Assembly: GCF_002871915.2 (NCBI RefSeq)
Contig: NZ_CP126958.1
Span: forward strand, 868,001 to 932,000
Direction: 5' to 3'
Source: Aerococcus loyolae
Lineage (GTDB): Bacteria; Bacillota; Bacilli; Lactobacillales; Aerococcaceae
Length of the DNA: 64,000 bases
The translations under genes and the position numbers were made by a program. The notes below the pieces were generated by a model. The model was not told the origin of the DNA and made no database searches. It worked only from the letters and a program-made list of their open reading frames with translations. Below, one piece after another: positions 17,611 to 26,260 of the stretch. The stretch's first letter is position 1. Each line of letters begins with the position of its first letter.

Positions 17611-19542
17611 ATGTATTTCTTTAATAAAGGAAAACATTATCATGCTTATCGCTTCTTAGGAGCCCATAAAATGGCTTCATCTCCTCAAGATGGCTATCGC
17701 TTTACCACTTGGGCTCCCCAGGCCAAATCGGTGGCGATTGAAGGCGATTTTAACCATTGGCAGCCGCAACCGCTAGAACGAGTCGGAGAAACTGGGGCAT
17801 GGACAACAGTTATTAAGGAAGCTTCTGAATGGGATTTATACAAATTTGTTATTGAAGGAAAAAATGGTTTAATTAAAGAAAAACAAGACCCTTTTGCCTT
17901 TGCTAGTGAAGTCCCACCTAAAACTGCCTCAGTCATCCAGGATCCCACTAATTATAGTTGGAATGATGAAAAATGGCTCCAGACTAGGCGGCAAAAAAAT
18001 ATTTACCAAAGCCCGATTAATATCTATGAAGTCCATCAGTCTTCTTGGCGCCGCCACTCGGATGGTAGGGCCTATAGTTTTGATGATTTACGCGAGGAGT
18101 TAATTCCTTACGTTAAGAAAATGGGCTATACCCATATTGAATTTATGCCTCTGACCGAACATCCACTTGAAGCCTCATGGGGTTACCAAGTTAGTGGTTA
18201 TTACTCCATTGCTGGCCGTTATGGGCATGACTTTGATCCACTAAAACGTTTTGTGGATGCAGCTCATCAAGCAGGAATTGGAGTCATCATGGATTGGGTG
18301 CCTGGTCATTTTGTGATTAATGATGATGCCATGGCTAACTTTGATGGTGGGCCGACTTTTGAATATAGTGATCCCAGGCGAGCTAAGAACATTCGTTGGG
18401 GAACCCTGAATTTTGACTTAGGAAAAAATCAAGTCCAAAGTTTTCTCATATCCAATGCTGTTTATTGGCTAGAAGAGTTTCATTTTGATGGCTTGCGGGT
18501 GGACGCGGTTTTTAACATGCTTTATCTTGACTACGATGAAGGGGACTGGACACCTAATATTTATGGTAATAATGTCAATTTAGAAGGGGTCGATTTTATA
18601 CGTCGCTTGAATAAAGAAATTTTTCTGCGTGACCCCTCTTATTTAATGATTGCTGAGGAAAGTACTGCTTGGCCAGGAGTCACCCAGTCTATTGATCAAG
18701 GCGGCCTTGGCTTTAATTTTAAGTGGAATATGGGCTGGATGAATGATACTCTAAAATTCTTTAAGCTTGACCCACTCTCGCGCTCCTATAATTACCGTTT
18801 AATTACCTTTACCTTCATGTATATGTTTGATGAAAACTTTATTCTGCCTTTTTCCCATGATGAGGTCGTCCATGGAAAAGAATCCTTACTAGGAAAGATG
18901 CCAGGGGATAACCGTTACCGTCAGTTTGCTAATTTGCGGTTAATGGAAGGCTATCGGATGGTGTATCCCGGCAAAAAGTTAGCCTTTATGGGCAATGAAA
19001 TTGGCCAATTTTTAGAGTGGCGTTTCTATGAGGGCCTAGAATGGGAGACCTTGTCCAGGGAATATAATTCAGAATTTCAAGATTACATTTCCACATTAAA
19101 TCAGTTATACTTAAGTAAGAAAGCGCTTCATCACTATGATTTATCAGCTAAAGGAACCATTTTTCTTGAGGCAGATAATCCTGATGAAACCATTGTGGCT
19201 TTCATCCGCAAGGGGGAAGAATTAAGTGATTGTGTCATCTGTATATTTAATTTTACCCCAGTTGAGCGCCACAATTATCGACTGGGTGTGCCTTTGCCAG
19301 GTAGTTATCGGGTTCTATTAAATAGTGAAATGAAGAAATTTGGCGGTAACTGGCTCTATCAGAAAGAGATTTTCCAGACCGAAGACAAAGCACACCAAAA
19401 ACAAGACTACTCAATTGAACTTGTTCTGCCAAGTCTATCGCTTTTATTACTAGTACCTGACACTATTGATGAAGAAAGCTTGGCCAAATCGCAAGTGAAA
19501 GTTGCTAAGAGCAGTAAGCATAAGCATCGAACAATCAAATAA
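17611..19542 (+). CDS. glgB: 1,4-alpha-glucan branching enzyme
   Basis: It makes alpha-1,6 branches in glycogen. From the ATG at 17611 the product has 643 residues: an N-terminal CBM48-like domain (WAPQAKSVAIEGDFNHW), a GH13 barrel and a C-terminal beta domain. The catalytic nucleophile is Asp298 in LRVDAV, the acid/base Glu is in AEES (348-351), and the third acid is Asp417 in SHDEVVHG. The ATG at 17611 has no ribosome site, while a good one lies 50 bases upstream in another frame. First gene of glgB-glgC-glgD-glgA. Confidence 0.95.
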   Translation: MYFFNKGKHYHAYRFLGAHKMASSPQDGYRFTTWAPQAKSVAIEGDFNHWQPQPLERVGETGAWTTVIKEASEWDLYKFVIEGKNGLIKEKQDPFAFASEVPPKTASVIQDPTNYSWNDEKWLQTRRQKNIYQSPINIYEVHQSSWRRHSDGRAYSFDDLREELIPYVKKMGYTHIEFMPLTEHPLEASWGYQVSGYYSIAGRYGHDFDPLKRFVDAAHQAGIGVIMDWVPGHFVINDDAMANFDGGPTFEYSDPRRAKNIRWGTLNFDLGKNQVQSFLISNAVYWLEEFHFDGLRVDAVFNMLYLDYDEGDWTPNIYGNNVNLEGVDFIRRLNKEIFLRDPSYLMIAEESTAWPGVTQSIDQGGLGFNFKWNMGWMNDTLKFFKLDPLSRSYNYRLITFTFMYMFDENFILPFSHDEVVHGKESLLGKMPGDNRYRQFANLRLMEGYRMVYPGKKLAFMGNEIGQFLEWRFYEGLEWETLSREYNSEFQDYISTLNQLYLSKKALHHYDLSAKGTIFLEADNPDETIVAFIRKGEELSDCVICIFNFTPVERHNYRLGVPLPGSYRVLLNSEMKKFGGNWLYQKEIFQTEDKAHQKQDYSIELVLPSLSLLLLVPDTIDEESLAKSQVKVAKSSKHKHRTIK

Positions 19543-19632
19543 GTCAATTCAATTTCTAAGCCTGCCTGTGTACAGGAGTATGGAGAATAATTTTTATTTC
19601 AGAGAGGGGGGACGAGAGTAATCTCGTAATCT

Positions 19633-20772
19633 ATGAAAAGTGAAATGTTAGCTATGATTTTAGCTGGTGGTAAAGGAACTCGTTTAGGAAAACTCACCCA
19701 AGATATCGCTAAACCCGCTGTCCCTTTTGGGGGAAAATACCGCATCATTGATTTTCCCTTAAGTAATTGTGCAAATTCAGGTATTACGACAGTAGAGGTC
19801 ATGACTCAGTATGAACCGCTCGTTTTAAATGACCATATTGGCAATGGGGCACCTTGGGGGCTGGACGTTAGCGATGGCGGGGCAGCTGTTTTACAACCTT
19901 ACTCAAGTAGTGAAGGGGAAAAATGGTTTAAGGGGACAGCTAATGCGATTTATCAAAATATAGCCTTCGTTGATTCTCACCAACCTAAATATGTCCGCAT
20001 CCTGTCTGGTGACCATATTTATAAAATGAATTATGAAGCCATGCTTCAAGAGCACATAAAGAATGAAGCTGATTGTACGGTAGGAGTTATCCCCGTTCCA
20101 ATGGAAGAAGCTTCCCGTTTTGGCATTATGAATACGGATGAGGCAGGGCGCATTGTTGAATTTGAAGAGAAACCGGCTGAGCCTAAGAGCAATTTAGCTT
20201 CCATGGGGATTTATATTTTTAATTGGGAATTATTACGCCAATATTTGGTCAATGACCCTGAGAAAATGGAAGACTTTGGTCATGATGTTATTCCTGCTTA
20301 TCTTGAAAACCAAGAAAGACTCTACGCCTATTCTTTCCATGGTTACTGGAAGGATGTTGGAACCATCGATAGTCTTTGGGAAGCTAATATGGAATTCTTA
20401 GAGCCTAACCATCCGCTGAATATTCGTGAAGATACCTGGCCAATCTTTTCGAAAGTTGCAGTTGCCCCTCCACAATTCATGTCAGAAGAAAGTCATGTCG
20501 AAGATTCAATGATTTGTGATGGAACGCTTAATCGTGGAAGCATTAAAAATTCAGTCATTTCGCAAAATGTCACAATTGGCAAGGGAAGTCTGATTGAAAA
20601 TAGTGTGATTATGTCAGGAGCAAAAATTGGCCAAAATGTAGAAATTAAGTATGCGATTCTGGGTGAAAATGCTGAAGTGATGGATAATACACGCTTTGTT
20701 GGTGAAGTACATGATATTCAGGTGGCTGGATATGAAGAAATAATAGGGGGTAGTGAGCATGGTTCAAAATAA
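19633..20772 (+). CDS. glgC: glucose-1-phosphate adenylyltransferase, catalytic subunit
   Basis: It makes ADP-glucose from ATP and glucose-1-phosphate. The 379 residues include the nucleotide-binding [11 protein letters not shown] at the N terminus, SGDHIYKM in the Rossmann-like domain, and a C-terminal left-handed beta-helix ([14 protein letters not shown]). In Firmicutes GlgC works with GlgD, which follows and overlaps it by 14 bases. The start at 19633 follows a GAGAGGGGGG tract. Confidence 0.95.
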   Translation: MKSEMLAMILAGGKGTRLGKLTQDIAKPAVPFGGKYRIIDFPLSNCANSGITTVEVMTQYEPLVLNDHIGNGAPWGLDVSDGGAAVLQPYSSSEGEKWFKGTANAIYQNIAFVDSHQPKYVRILSGDHIYKMNYEAMLQEHIKNEADCTVGVIPVPMEEASRFGIMNTDEAGRIVEFEEKPAEPKSNLASMGIYIFNWELLRQYLVNDPEKMEDFGHDVIPAYLENQERLYAYSFHGYWKDVGTIDSLWEANMEFLEPNHPLNIREDTWPIFSKVAVAPPQFMSEESHVEDSMICDGTLNRGSIKNSVISQNVTIGKGSLIENSVIMSGAKIGQNVEIKYAILGENAEVMDNTRFVGEVHDIQVAGYEEIIGGSEHGSK

Positions 20773-21913
20773 AGTTTGTGCAATATTAAACTTAACTGAA
20801 AATGATAACGATCTTTACCCATTGACTAAGCAACGTCCTATTGCCATGTTACCTTTTGCTTGCCGTTACCGCTTATTAGACTTTGCTTTGTCTAGTATCA
20901 CTTATGCTAATATGCGTTCGGCAGCCCTCTTTATCGGTCGGTCAGGTCGCTCTGTCTATGACCATATCCGTAGCGGTAAGCCTTGGGACTTAGACACTTA
21001 TCGGGGTGGCATATTTACTTTCTCACAAATGGAGCATAAACAAGCGCTTTATGAAGCAGCTAGTCGCCGTGGTGATTTTTATGATGACCATGAGACTTTT
21101 ATTAATCGCTCCCATGCGGATTATGTTTATGTTGCCGGATCTCGTGTTTTAGCTAATGTGGTTATTAGTGATTTAATTGAAGCCCTAGATGATTCTGACG
21201 CTGATATTGCCCGTCTATACACCCGTGTTCCTCGTCAAATGATAGAATATCACCCCAATGAGCGGATAGTTAGCTTGGATGAAGCGGGCTATATTAATGA
21301 ATTATTAGTTGAGGGAATTACCCCAATTGAAAGCGATACCGTTCTATATGATATGAACATGTCCATCGTACCAACTAAAATCATGTTAGAAATTATTGAA
21401 AAGGCTGAAAGCCAAGACATCAACCAAAACCTTGATGACATTTTGATTCAATTCCTTACAGATTATAAGACGGTGGGGGTTGAACACCATGGCTATATCG
21501 CTAATATTGATTCGATTAATGCTTACTACCAAGCAAGTATGGATATGCTAGAGCCAGAAGCATATACCGAGCTCTTCCAAAATAAACAAAGTATCTATAC
21601 CAAGGGACACAATGGCGTTCCAACATTTTATGCTAAGGGAGCTGACGTTAAGCATTCCCAATTAGCCACAGGATGTGAAATTTTTGGGAAGGTATTCCAT
21701 TCTCAACTATTCCGGAAAGTCGTTGTGGAGGCTGAAGCTGAAGTCAGTCACTCCATCATCCTGCAAGGTTGTAAAATTGGTAAAGGGGCTAAGGTTTCCT
21801 ATGCCATTTTGGATAAGAATGTGACCGTGGAACCAGGAGCGGTTATTGAAGGAAAACCTGACGACTTAATTGTTATTGGTAAGCATGAAGTCATCAAGAA
21901 ATCTGACTTCTAA
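20759..21913 (+). CDS. glgD: ADP-glucose pyrophosphorylase regulatory subunit
   Basis: The non-catalytic partner of GlgC that raises its activity. It lacks the GGxGTRL nucleotide loop; the same place reads [21 protein letters not shown]. The beta-helix end is kept. The start is set at ATG 20759 because GGGGG lies about 8 bases before it; the GTG at 20753 is too close. This gives 384 residues overlapping the end of glgC. Confidence 0.93.
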   Translation: MVQNKVCAILNLTENDNDLYPLTKQRPIAMLPFACRYRLLDFALSSITYANMRSAALFIGRSGRSVYDHIRSGKPWDLDTYRGGIFTFSQMEHKQALYEAASRRGDFYDDHETFINRSHADYVYVAGSRVLANVVISDLIEALDDSDADIARLYTRVPRQMIEYHPNERIVSLDEAGYINELLVEGITPIESDTVLYDMNMSIVPTKIMLEIIEKAESQDINQNLDDILIQFLTDYKTVGVEHHGYIANIDSINAYYQASMDMLEPEAYTELFQNKQSIYTKGHNGVPTFYAKGADVKHSQLATGCEIFGKVFHSQLFRKVVVEAEAEVSHSIILQGCKIGKGAKVSYAILDKNVTVEPGAVIEGKPDDLIVIGKHEVIKKSDF

Positions 21914-21956
21914 GCTTTTTAGCCAACTAGTTTGAAGATTTAGAAATGAGGACATG

Positions 21957-23399
21957 ATGAAAGTTTTATTTGTTTCTGCAGAAGCGGCTCCTTTTTTTAA
22001 ATCAGGAGGGCTAGGAGATGTTTCCTATGCCCTACCTAAGGAATTACAGCGCCAGGGGGTAGATATTCGTGTCGTCCTCCCTTACTACACACTTATGCCT
22101 GAGAAATATAAGAAAGACGTCAAAGATTTGTTGTGTTTCACCCTCGATATGGGGAAGAAGAGAGCTTATGTTGGAATTAAATATTTACAATTAGAAGGGC
22201 TAAGCTATTATTTTGTCGATAATTTAGACTATTTTGATCGTGATTCTCTTTATGGTTATGGGGATGATGAGGAACGTTTTGCCTTTTTCTCCCTAGCAGT
22301 TATTGAAATGATGGAAAAAATTGATTTCGTTCCAAACGTCATTCATGTCAATGACTGGCAGAGCGCCATGATTCCAGCCCTCTTAGTTGACCGCTACCAT
22401 TGGGTAGAGGCCTATAAGAACATTCGTAAGGTCTTGACTATTCATAACTTGCGTTTTCAAGGCTGGACGGACCAAGAAAATTTAAAAAATTTTTTCAATA
22501 CCACTAATAGCCTCTTCCATGATAATGGTGTGAAACAAAATAACCGGGTCAATTATCTAAAGGGGGGGATCAACTTTAGTGATATTGTCACCACTGTGAG
22601 CCCTAGCTATGCTCGGGAGATCCAAACGCCAGAATTTGGAGAAGCTTTAGATGGTACGCTTAGGGCTAACGCCTTTAAAATTCGCGGGATAATCAATGGC
22701 ATTGATTACGATTTGAATAATCCGCAAACAGACCCTGCCTTAGTTACAAACTATAGCATGGATACAGTGCGTGATGGGAAGGCAACCAATAAGGCCTCCT
22801 TACAGGAACGGGTAGGCTTAGAAGTTGATCCTGACCGACCGCTTCTTGCCGTGGTGAGTCGCTTAACCGATCAAAAGGGTATGCAGTTACTAGAAGCTAA
22901 AGCTGAAGAATTATTGCACACCACCTCAGCCCAATTCCTCATTTTAGGGACAGGTGACCAGCGTTTCGAGCATTCTTTCCGTTACTTTGAAGACCAATAT
23001 AAGGGACGATTTTGTGCCTATATTGACTTTGATACCCAATTAGCTCAGCAAATTTACGCCGGTAGCGATCTCTTCCTGATGCCAAGTGCCTTTGAACCTT
23101 GTGGGCTTTCGCAAATGATTTCAATGCGTTATGGCACTTTACCCCTGGTTCATGAAACTGGTGGCTTAAAGGATACGGTTATTCCTTATAATCAGTTTAC
23201 TGGGGAAGGCAATGGTTTTAGTTTTAAGCGCTTTGATACGGGAGATTTTTCCAACATGGTCCACTATGCGCTTGGGGTTTACTACAACCAAAAAGAAGCT
23301 TGGTATTATCTGATTCAACATGCGATGACTCGCGATTTCCGCTGGGAAAAACCAGCTAAGGACTATTTAAGGATTTATCAGCAACTCCTTAATGAATAA
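21957..23399 (+). CDS. glgA: glycogen synthase (ADP-glucose)
   Basis: A GT5 glycosyltransferase that extends alpha-1,4 glucan from ADP-glucose. It has 480 residues and two Rossmann domains. The N-terminal glucose-nucleotide loop reads KSGGLGDV (commonly KTGGLADV), and the C-terminal EPCGLSQM motif is present. Two adjacent ATG codons (21954, 21957) are possible. No glgP phosphorylase or debranching gene follows. The operon ends at a terminator, so breakdown must be encoded elsewhere. Confidence 0.95.
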   Translation: MKVLFVSAEAAPFFKSGGLGDVSYALPKELQRQGVDIRVVLPYYTLMPEKYKKDVKDLLCFTLDMGKKRAYVGIKYLQLEGLSYYFVDNLDYFDRDSLYGYGDDEERFAFFSLAVIEMMEKIDFVPNVIHVNDWQSAMIPALLVDRYHWVEAYKNIRKVLTIHNLRFQGWTDQENLKNFFNTTNSLFHDNGVKQNNRVNYLKGGINFSDIVTTVSPSYAREIQTPEFGEALDGTLRANAFKIRGIINGIDYDLNNPQTDPALVTNYSMDTVRDGKATNKASLQERVGLEVDPDRPLLAVVSRLTDQKGMQLLEAKAEELLHTTSAQFLILGTGDQRFEHSFRYFEDQYKGRFCAYIDFDTQLAQQIYAGSDLFLMPSAFEPCGLSQMISMRYGTLPLVHETGGLKDTVIPYNQFTGEGNGFSFKRFDTGDFSNMVHYALGVYYNQKEAWYYLIQHAMTRDFRWEKPAKDYLRIYQQLLNE

Positions 23400-23419
23400 C
23401 GAGAAAAGCAATACAAAAC

Positions 23420-23461
23420 AAAAAGGCCAAATTCAAGATGTTCACTCGAATTGGCCTTTTT
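23420..23461. terminator. bidirectional terminator after glgA
   Basis: AAAAAGGCCAAATTC (23420-23434) pairs with GAATTGGCCTTTTT (23448-23461). It serves the convergent glgA and the small minus-strand gene. Confidence 0.85.
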
Positions 23462-23462
23462 C

Positions 23463-23774
23463 TTATCTATGATTAAGGAGTTCTTGCCAGCTTTCAAAAT
23501 CACTATGTAGGCGGACGAATTGGTTCATTAAATAAGAATCTCCCTCGTTTAATTGATCAGCTGCTTGTAGAGGAAGTGGCGCCTGCAATGAAAACTCTTC
23601 AAAGCTATCAAAAGAGGTATACTTTCTAATAAAATCTTGGCTTAAATAAATACTTGCTTTCTCCTCAGCTTGGTCTTCGGTTTGGTCCTCCTGACGCGGG
23701 TTAGCTGGTTGGATTAAACGGTCAAATAAGTCGTCAATACTTTCCATTTCCTCTTTTTTAAAGCGAAATCCCAT
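23463..23774 (-). CDS. small hypothetical protein
   Basis: A 103-residue acidic protein I do not recognise. It has a perfect AAGGAGG ribosome site upstream on the minus strand and ends at a terminator, so it is probably a real gene. There is a charged N-terminal linker (residues ~25-45, rich in Glu, Asp and Gln), then a predicted helical part. No signal peptide, membrane segment or Cys/His cluster is seen. It is divergent from the SGNH hydrolase. Confidence 0.6.
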   Translation of the reverse strand: MGFRFKKEEMESIDDLFDRLIQPANPRQEDQTEDQAEEKASIYLSQDFIRKYTSFDSFEEFSLQAPLPLQAADQLNEGDSYLMNQFVRLHSDFESWQELLNHR

Positions 23775-23881
23775 TGTATTCCTTACCTCCTTAAGAATAA
23801 AGTAATTTTTAGATCATTATCATTATACGCAAAGTTTGCTAAGATAAATAGAGAAATTATGATGAAAGGTTGACAAAGCAG

Positions 23882-24415
23882 ATGACTAGACTCTTATTTT
23901 ATGGCCACTCAGTTCTAGCAAAATTTCCCTTCGCCCAGCTTGGAGATATAAAAATTGATAATCGGGCGGTTAGCGGCAGCATTGCTCAAGAAGGCTACGA
24001 TAAGCTCATTAAAAATAATGATTTAAGTGAGGATTATGATACCATTTTATTAATGTACGGGATTAATGAATTATGGCAGGGCTTAGGTATCGATAATCCG
24101 ACCTACTGGATTGAAAAGAATGTCGAATTTTTTAGCCAGCATTATCCTAAGTCTCAGCTGATCTTATCCCTAGTGATGCGAAATCTTAGTGAAGATCCCT
24201 CGGTCTCCAATGTGCTCATTGATCGTTTAAACAATAATTTAAGACAACTTGACTCGAAATATTCATTAACCTATTGGGAATGGCAAGGATTTTACGACGC
24301 TAATAATTATTGCCGACCTGAGCTAACCATCGAGGGGGTCCACCTGACTCAAGCTGGCTATCAATTGATGGCAGAAGGCATCGATAAAATCATTAGAAGA
24401 GGAGCTAAGCAATGA
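23882..24415 (+). CDS. SGNH/GDSL-type hydrolase with altered motif residues
   Basis: A 177-residue protein with the SGNH fold signature. Block I reads FYGHS (Ser10), where GDS is usual. Block II Gly lies in VSGS. Block III reads GINE (Asn62), where GxND is usual. Block V reads EGVH (His154), where DxxH is usual. Ser, Gly, Asn and His are kept, but the Asp of the triad is Glu. ATG 23882 is preferred over TTG 23870, which lies too close to the AAAGG. Its stop overlaps trmK (ATGA), so it heads that operon. Substrate unknown; esterase or lipase-like activity is inferred. Confidence 0.75.
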   Translation: MTRLLFYGHSVLAKFPFAQLGDIKIDNRAVSGSIAQEGYDKLIKNNDLSEDYDTILLMYGINELWQGLGIDNPTYWIEKNVEFFSQHYPKSQLILSLVMRNLSEDPSVSNVLIDRLNNNLRQLDSKYSLTYWEWQGFYDANNYCRPELTIEGVHLTQAGYQLMAEGIDKIIRRGAKQ

Positions 24416-25122
24416 CCAAAACACTCTCCAAACGTCTTAAGGGAATCGCAAATTATGTTGAAAAGGGAAGTTTTGTAGCAGATATTGGTTCAGACCACGC
24501 CCATATTCCGATTTATTTACTAGACCAAGGACTGATTAAGGGGGCTATTTGTAGTGAAGTGGCTCAGGGACCTTATGAGCGGATGTGTCAAGCTGTACTT
24601 GATAATCACTATGAGGACCTAGTATCTTGCCGCTTGGGCAATGGTTTAGCTACCTTAAAAAAAGAAGACCCAGTCGATACGCTTATTATCGCAGGGATGG
24701 GGGGCAAGCTCATTCATGAAATTTTGCTCGCTGGTGAGGATATTTTGTCGCAATTAAACTATCCCAAGTTAATTTTACAGGCAAATATTGATGAATACCT
24801 TTTGCGTCAATGGCTGTTGGATAAGGGATACCAAATTCTAGGAGAAGAAATTTTAGAAGACGCAGGAAAAATATATGAAATTATTGCTGCCGAATATGTC
24901 GGAAAGTCTCTTGGTCTCAGTGATAGCCAGATTTACCTCGGTGTTTATACTAAGGATAGTAATCCAGCTATTTTTAGGAAAAAATGGAGCCGGCGTCAGC
25001 ATAAGATAGAGAGTATTCTTCAACAAATGAAAGGGGAGGCACTTAGCCAACGACGTCAGCAATTTAGTAAACAGTTAGCAATGATCAAACAAGCTTTGGA
25101 GGGTGATAGTGATGACCAATAA
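24412..25122 (+). CDS. trmK: tRNA (adenine(22)-N(1))-methyltransferase
   Basis: It methylates A22 of certain tRNAs using AdoMet. The 236 residues start with LSKRLKGIANYV and have the AdoMet loop ADIGSDHAHIPIYL, both typical of TrmK. A C-terminal helical coiled-coil-like tail (RRQHKIESILQQM) follows. In Firmicutes trmK is regularly followed by a Nif3-family gene, as here, with an 11-base overlap. Confidence 0.93.
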   Translation: MTKTLSKRLKGIANYVEKGSFVADIGSDHAHIPIYLLDQGLIKGAICSEVAQGPYERMCQAVLDNHYEDLVSCRLGNGLATLKKEDPVDTLIIAGMGGKLIHEILLAGEDILSQLNYPKLILQANIDEYLLRQWLLDKGYQILGEEILEDAGKIYEIIAAEYVGKSLGLSDSQIYLGVYTKDSNPAIFRKKWSRRQHKIESILQQMKGEALSQRRQQFSKQLAMIKQALEGDSDDQ

Positions 25123-26236
25123 AGTAACCGTTAGCGACCTTGTCCAGTATTTTGAAAAACGTTTTCCCACTACCTATGCGCTAGAAGGCGACCCGATTGG
25201 CTTACATTTTGGATCCTTAGGTCAAGAAGTCAAGCGGGTTTTGGTGACTTTAGATGTCCGTCCGGAAGTGGTTGAGGAGGCCATAGAGAAACAAGTTGAC
25301 TTTATTTTTTCCCACCATCCGGTAATATTTAGACCGGCAAAGCGCCTCAGCGAAGATGATCCCCAACGAGCCATGTATGCCAAGCTGATTAGGCATCAAA
25401 TTGCCGTTTACAGTGCTCATACTAATCTTGATAGTAGTCAACCAGGAATGAATGATTGGTTGGCTAAACGTTATGGGATAGAAAATGCCGAGGTTTTTGC
25501 AGCTCATTACCATGAAAAAAATTATCGCCTGGTCACTTTTTTACCCCAAGAGAACTTGCCTGATTTCAAAGAAGCGCTTAGTGACTATCCTCTTTCTGTT
25601 ATTGGAAATTACCAACATTGTTTCTTTCAATGGACTGGTCAAGGGAATTTTATTCCTGTAGAAGGGGCCCAACCAAGAATTGGTGAGGTCAACCAAGTCA
25701 CTGAGCTTGAGGAAGTTGCCTTGTCCTTTACTGTCAAGGAAAGGGAAAAAGAGCAAGTCTGTGATCTAGTTAAAAAATACCATCCCTATGAAGAACCGGT
25801 TATTGAAGTCTATGAGAAGGAAAATGATTATCAAAGTATTGGTATGGGTAGAATCGGGGAATTAAAAGAGAAAATCCCCTTTAAAGATTATGTAGAAAAG
25901 ATTAAGGATCTTTCTAAGCTAGAAGGCATTCGCTTTGTGACTAGGGATAACAAGGCTATTGTTCACCGGGTAGCCGTATTAGGTGGGGCAGGTTCATCCT
26001 ATTATCAAGCAGCCAAGGCAGCCGGGGCTGATGTTTTTATTACGGCTGACGCGGATTACCATACTGCCCATGATATCTATGAAAGTGGCCTTTGTCTAAT
26101 TGATCCCGGTCACCATATGGAAGCCATTTGTATTCCCTATGTCCTAGAAGAGTTGACCCAGTGGAGCCAAGCTAATCATTTGGAGCTGGCTGTCTTCCCT
26201 TCAGAGGTCAATACTGATCCTTTTCATTTCTTATAG
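25112..26236 (+). CDS. Nif3-like dinuclear metal-centre protein (YqfO type)
   Basis: A 374-residue Nif3-family protein of the long type, with a PII-like insert between two metal-binding halves. The metal-binding HHP motif (FSHHPVIFRP) is early, and the second half ends with DPGHHMEAI. ATG 25112 is chosen because GGAGGG lies about 8 bases upstream; in-frame GTG codons lie closer. The in vivo role of the family is uncertain (GTP cyclohydrolase-like activity has been suggested). Coupled to trmK. Confidence 0.9.
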   Translation: MTNKVTVSDLVQYFEKRFPTTYALEGDPIGLHFGSLGQEVKRVLVTLDVRPEVVEEAIEKQVDFIFSHHPVIFRPAKRLSEDDPQRAMYAKLIRHQIAVYSAHTNLDSSQPGMNDWLAKRYGIENAEVFAAHYHEKNYRLVTFLPQENLPDFKEALSDYPLSVIGNYQHCFFQWTGQGNFIPVEGAQPRIGEVNQVTELEEVALSFTVKEREKEQVCDLVKKYHPYEEPVIEVYEKENDYQSIGMGRIGELKEKIPFKDYVEKIKDLSKLEGIRFVTRDNKAIVHRVAVLGGAGSSYYQAAKAAGADVFITADADYHTAHDIYESGLCLIDPGHHMEAICIPYVLEELTQWSQANHLELAVFPSEVNTDPFHFL

Positions 26237-26260
26237 GAGTCTTTTTAAAGGAAGGTTAGC

